From Cavia porcellus (Eukaryota; Chordata; Mammalia; Rodentia; Caviidae): a DNA stretch of 64,000 nt. The notes under the pieces are model-generated. The model was not told the DNA's origin. It saw only the letters and a list, made by a program, of their open reading frames with translations, and did no database searches. The stretch covers positions 130,774,337 to 130,838,336 of the forward strand of contig NW_026947485.1 in assembly GCF_034190915.1 (NCBI RefSeq), in the 5' to 3' direction. A program made the position numbers and the translations under genes. Shown piece by piece: positions 59,640 to 64,000 of the stretch (positions are counted from its first letter, which is position 1; each line of letters opens with the position of its first letter).

Positions 59640-61974
59640 GAATTTTTTATCAAGTATACAGCGGCCAGCACCAGCAGCTCTGCACAAGATTTCCATCATT
59701 ACCGTGTGCTCTCTCCCAAGTTTGCTCTGTGCCAGATTTTGAATTATTTTCTTTATTATTTATACCCATGTGACCACCCTGGGGTGCATTAGCTTTGGCT
59801 GGTTTTTAAGTGTTTCTTATCCTTTTATTTTGAAAAATCTCAAACCTGAAGGAAAGCAGCAAAGTAGGAAGACAAAATCTGTTCATGCTATTTACCTCAG
59901 TTCCTGGAAGTTAACATTTGACACGCTTTCTTTAGAACCTTTACGTAGGTATTCCATGTGCTGAACTGTTTAAAGCATTGATTTTGAAACTTCTATGAAC
60001 AGAATTTCACTGTATATATGATTTCGTCTTTTTTCATTTTTATAAAGTTTGGAAGAGGTTCTATTTTGTTAAAAAAAATAAAAATTTTAAATGATGTATT
60101 TATCAAATAAGAAATGTACAGCTATTTTGAAAAATTCTAATTATACAAAAAGTACAGTGATGAGGGCTGTTCTTTACCTACTCTTGTCCCTGTCTATTCT
60201 GATCCTCTCACCAGGGGACAACCAGACACAAGTGCCAGGATAGAACATTGAAACTTTTTTTTTAACAAAATTCAATCTTTTGATCCACTTACAAGTTTTC
60301 TTGTATGTCTACAGGTGTATGTGTAAAAAAATATGTAATAGAGACAATACACATAGAAGATCAATATTTTTTTCTCTGAAGTAAGACTCAAGGTCCACGT
60401 TAGTCAACTACTTAATATAATTAATAAATATCCTTAATCGTCTTTGGGGAAAATGACACAGTCAGATGGAGAAGATGAACTTATTTTCTATCTTTCCTTA
60501 TTAAGTGTTTACCATATGCATATGTTGCTTTCATGTTTAAGGTTTTTACAACTGATTGAGGGGAAAGGAGGTGGAGAAAACCAGTGTAGACTATGGTAGA
60601 GAAAGGGGAAAGACAGGACAGTGGCTTTTGGGGCTATTTCAGGATAGATGGGGCACATTGCAGTGTGTGCTGGGTGTCAGGGACATTTAGGGTCCCCAGG
60701 TAGGAGCAGGCCACATGGCCACAGTGCAAGTCCAAGAGGACAGAGGGTCCTGGGCTCTGAACACAAGGCTGAAACAGTCAGTTTCGGGGCCCAGCCTGGG
60801 CAGGACACAGGTGGAGCCAGGACAGGAAAGGGCAGGGTAGGAAGGCACTGAAATCATAGAAAGGCGGAAAAACTGGCTCAGTGGCAGAGATTAAAGCACA
60901 ATCATTTTTAAAAATGCTCAGTGGCAGGAAATTCAGGCTCATACATGAACACTCCGTGGCTGCTTGCTAGATGACTAGAATATGAGCAGCAATATCGGAA
61001 ATGCTGAAGTGAGCAATAAATATTTGAAAAACACAAAACACAACCAACAGAGCCAGCTTCCAAACTTTTCTTGGGAAACAGAACCGCCTAGAATGACTCC
61101 ATGAGTAATGAGTTCTGTTTGACCAGGGAGGCGGATGTTTAAGAGAAAGCAATCTGGGCTAATAAGCTACTGGTACAGCAGATCAGGACATTCAGGTTTC
61201 TTTTTTTGTCACTGTTAGCATCAGGTGTACAACACCCACCTGGAACAGAAGTGACAGCTACATTTATGCAAAACTGGTTGTAAAAAACTTCTCTCGGTAT
61301 GCACTGAGAGTTTTGAAGGAAACCAGGGACAGAGTTAGGAAGGACGGGCTGTCCTACTCAGAATAGCTGCTGGCCCTGGGGTTTGGGATGGCTTGTCCAA
61401 AGAGCCTGAGGTAAAACAAAAGAAGCGGAAACCAGGAAATGAGAATCTGAGCTGGTGGTAATTATGGAACAGCACCACGGTGAAGTGCAGGAAGTGAATC
61501 CGGAGGAAGCCAGAGCCTGCCGGTCTTCTCAGCTCCATTTCTTTCTTCCAGCATCTGTGCCTTCATGAGATGATTTCCATGTTTTTCACTTCCACTCCAT
61601 AAAATGTGAGGTTTAATGGCCACGCAGATAGATGAAAAGTGTACCTGTTCCTCAGTGGGCTTCTGGATAGTGCCTTCTGGGGTATCCAGGGGTAGGTATC
61701 GTGCAGCTCTCAGCAGCAACAACAAAGGGATGCCTGTGAGTCTGGAGTCCAAAAGTCAAAGTCTGGAGCCTTGGGTATGAATTTTAAAATGTAAGACCGA
61801 AGGGTGTGTGTGTGACTGCATATGGATGATACATTTCTATGTATCTTCATGTGAAAGGTTTTCTAGTAAAAACCATTTAAGATTTAAAAAAAAATACTCA
61901 GGAAATAGTTTAATCAGAATAGTTTAATCAGAATAGTCCCATGAATCTTTAGGAAGAATAGGTAAAGATCCCGC
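59640..61974. other. Non-coding, AT-rich with LINE-like remnants
   Basis: 'caaacctgaaggaaagcagc', 'gttaacatttgacacgc' (59830-59930) and the block at 60060-60350 resemble 3' ends of old L1 elements; boundaries are unclear. A tandem repeat of aatagtttaatcaga lies at about 61904-61935. No gene seen. Confidence 0.5.
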
Positions 61975-62325
61975 CTGTCTTAGTCACTTTATGCTCGTCA
62001 CTGAGACAAAATACCTGAAGCCCAAAGTTGGGAAAGGAAAGGTTTATTTCTTACAGTTTTTGGAGGTTTCAGTCCACACTCAGTTGGCTCCAAGACAGGC
62101 AGGCATGGCTGGGCTGCAGTTCATGGCGGCCGCCAGCAGCAAACTCGAACCAGCAAAGAGAGAAAGACACACCTTCTTCCTGCCATTACATCACGTCCTG
62201 GCTCCACCCCTATGTGGGTGGAGCACTGACACCATCAATCCAAGCACTATACAATGAACCATCACAAATGAACAATGCAAACTCATGAGGCCTGGGGGAC
62301 ACAAACATAAACCATGACACCCCCT
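61975..62325. mobile_element. Interspersed repeat of uncertain (LTR-like) class
   Basis: 'tgtcttagtcactttatgct...gagacaaaatacctgaagcc', 'ggaaaggtttatttcttaca' and 'ctggctccacccctatgtgg' follow a pattern common to an abundant rodent/mammal repeat. I cannot name the family with confidence. Confidence 0.45.
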
Positions 62326-64000
62326 TTTAACGTTCATTAAGTATTTTTTACGTTATCAACTGTTTTACTCTGTGTTATGTTTTTCTGTTGTGTATTTAAG
62401 ATCGAGCAGGTAATTGAAAGTAACCTCCTTTGTACTATCACCTTCAGTTAAGGCTTCAGGGCTTACTTTTGGGGACACATGAAGAGCCTTTTGGCTCCCT
62501 CCGATCTTTACCAGGATGGGCCAGTATCTTGCATAACCAATGATTTTTTTTGTTTTTTTGTAGAATGGGGTCTAACAATCCCCCTTCTCAGGAGGCTGGG
62601 TAACTCACCAGAGTCGCATCTCAGAGGAGTCCCATTATGCCCTGTGTCCTGGAGGAGGTTAGAGGGCCAGGGCCCAAATATTAGCAGTCCTTTTATCCCT
62701 TTAGTCTTTTTTAGCTTTGCTCTCTGTCAATTGTTGAACATCCAGAAGATCAGTTACACCAGCCTTGAAGTGGGAGAACTCAATTTTGGGAGGATCCTGG
62801 GAGTCGGTATTACCTCTCATTTATCTGCCTTCCTACAGTGCTGTTTATTTGTCTGTACCAGCACAGCAGGCAGACCTTAACTCTTCTCCATGGTGTTGCT
62901 TCCCCACATCTCCTCTGGCTCCCAAGGCAATAGGTGCCAGCTGGTTACAACGGCGGCAGCCACCGTCCCTCTGCAAGGACTAGAGGGGGTTATCAGGGCC
63001 TCAGGTTCCAACATGCAGGATGGCATAAGGGGCACCCAGGGGGAGGAAGGTCTGTGAACATGAACAGGGGCATTGATTCCTGTTGGCCTAGTGACTTAGG
63101 GAGCACAGAAACTCTGAGAATACATAACAGTGAGACTGAGGAGGAGAAATGCATAGCACAGAGGAAACTTAAAATCTTAGGCCTTTATGTGATCACCTTG
63201 GATTCTGTCTGCACCATGAAATGCTCCTGCGAAGCTTTAAAATTACCAGTCCCTGACCCTACATCAATGAAGTTAAACCATGGAGTCTCCTTACATTTAT
63301 GCTCCCATGTAAGACTTCTCTGCTCAGAGCAGACTCTCAATGGTGAACTTTTTGTCTTTGTAGGGAGGCAGAGCATTCACTTGGTCCTGCAGCTGGCTGC
63401 TCCAGGGAAGCTGACACACCTTGTGAGGTGCAGGCTGACCATGAATATTGCTCTCCGATGATGTTAAATCCAAGCACAGAGCTCTCAGGGACCCCTGCTA
63501 AGAACAGCCTTTGCCTCCTGACCAAGATGCTTTGCTTGGCCAAACTTTAGGTTTCTGAATCTTCTGCTAGGCCCAATTCTATAGTTCTTTGTAAAATTCA
63601 GTCTTAGCAAAGAATCCTGAAAGTCAGTTTAGCAAGACCCCCTCGTCTGTCTTTGATTCCTGGCCGCTCTTGTGACCTCATCCTCCTTGACATGAGATCG
63701 GGTTTCTCCTCCTCCCCCATTCCCAGGTGATGTCTAGTCACCCTGTTCCATTCTCTCCAGGAATCCTGTTAGGTTGAGGAAGCCAGAATCCTCCTTAACC
63801 CCTGATGCTTCCTCTTCATAATTTTCCACCTGCCATTTGTTGGCTGTATCTGGGTTTTCCACCCACTGCCCATGCTGCATTTGGAACCAGCCCAGTTTCT
63901 GCCCACCAAGGCAAGACCCTGTCACTATGGTCCTATACCTTTCCCAATGGTCCTGCAAAAGATCCTACTTACTGTGCTTTAACAAGTGTTGCTGAGTAGC
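62326..64000. other. Unassigned right end of the window
   Basis: Contains a 175-codon open frame on the plus strand (62934-63461) and a 133-codon one (62479-62880). Neither shows a domain I recognise, and no splice-site arrangement stands out. It may be internal sequence of an old LTR element, but I found no LTR, primer site or pol motif. Confidence 0.4.

Overview
This is a piece of a mammalian nuclear genome, almost certainly from a rodent outside the mouse/rat family. Coding exons are short, bounded by GT-AG splice sites and widely spaced. The DNA between them is full of rodent-type SINEs: B1 (7SL-derived), B1-dID dimers and a young tRNA-Ala-derived ID family. L1 pieces, LTR elements and old MIR/L2 fragments are also present. 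A castorimorph (beaver-like) rodent would fit the B1-dID plus ID mix, but that placement is tentative.

Two protein genes are recognisable and they converge. On the + strand, positions 1 to about 17,790 hold the 3' end of RHOBTB3: four coding exons (1021-1194, 5272-5438, 9925-10021, 14962-15077) for the last ~184 residues, then a ~2.7 kb 3' UTR. On the - strand, about 49,720 down to 41,490 holds a complete GLRX (glutaredoxin-1). Coding exons at 49612-49406 and 44812-44693 give 106 codons, and a non-coding last exon with its poly(A) signal lies near 42061-41490. The tail-to-tail RHOBTB3/GLRX order matches the human 5q15 neighbourhood as I remember it.

The ~24 kb between the genes is mostly mobile-element debris. 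At 19,130-25,776 is a decayed class-I-like endogenous retrovirus in minus orientation. It has two ~600 bp LTRs, a polypurine tract, gag capsid and zinc-knuckle remnants and an env membrane-anchor remnant; pol and most of env are gone. A second LTR family (~320 bp) is nested in it. At about 30,640-35,370 lies a broken L1 ORF2 carrying two B1 insertions. The same two LTR families recur together inside the RHOBTB3 intron at 2.8-5.2 kb. Right of GLRX I see no gene, only repeats and a processed pseudogene of C9orf85 at about 58.7-59.1 kb.

No unknown multi-gene system is visible. The oddest structure is a 266 bp chimeric duplicate at 43057-43322 in the GLRX 3'-UTR intron. It joins copies of two sequences that lie 2.7 kb apart on either side of it. 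Other points of note are the LTR ending ~56 bp before a RHOBTB3 splice acceptor, the recurrent pairing of the two LTR families, and the very young ID insertions.
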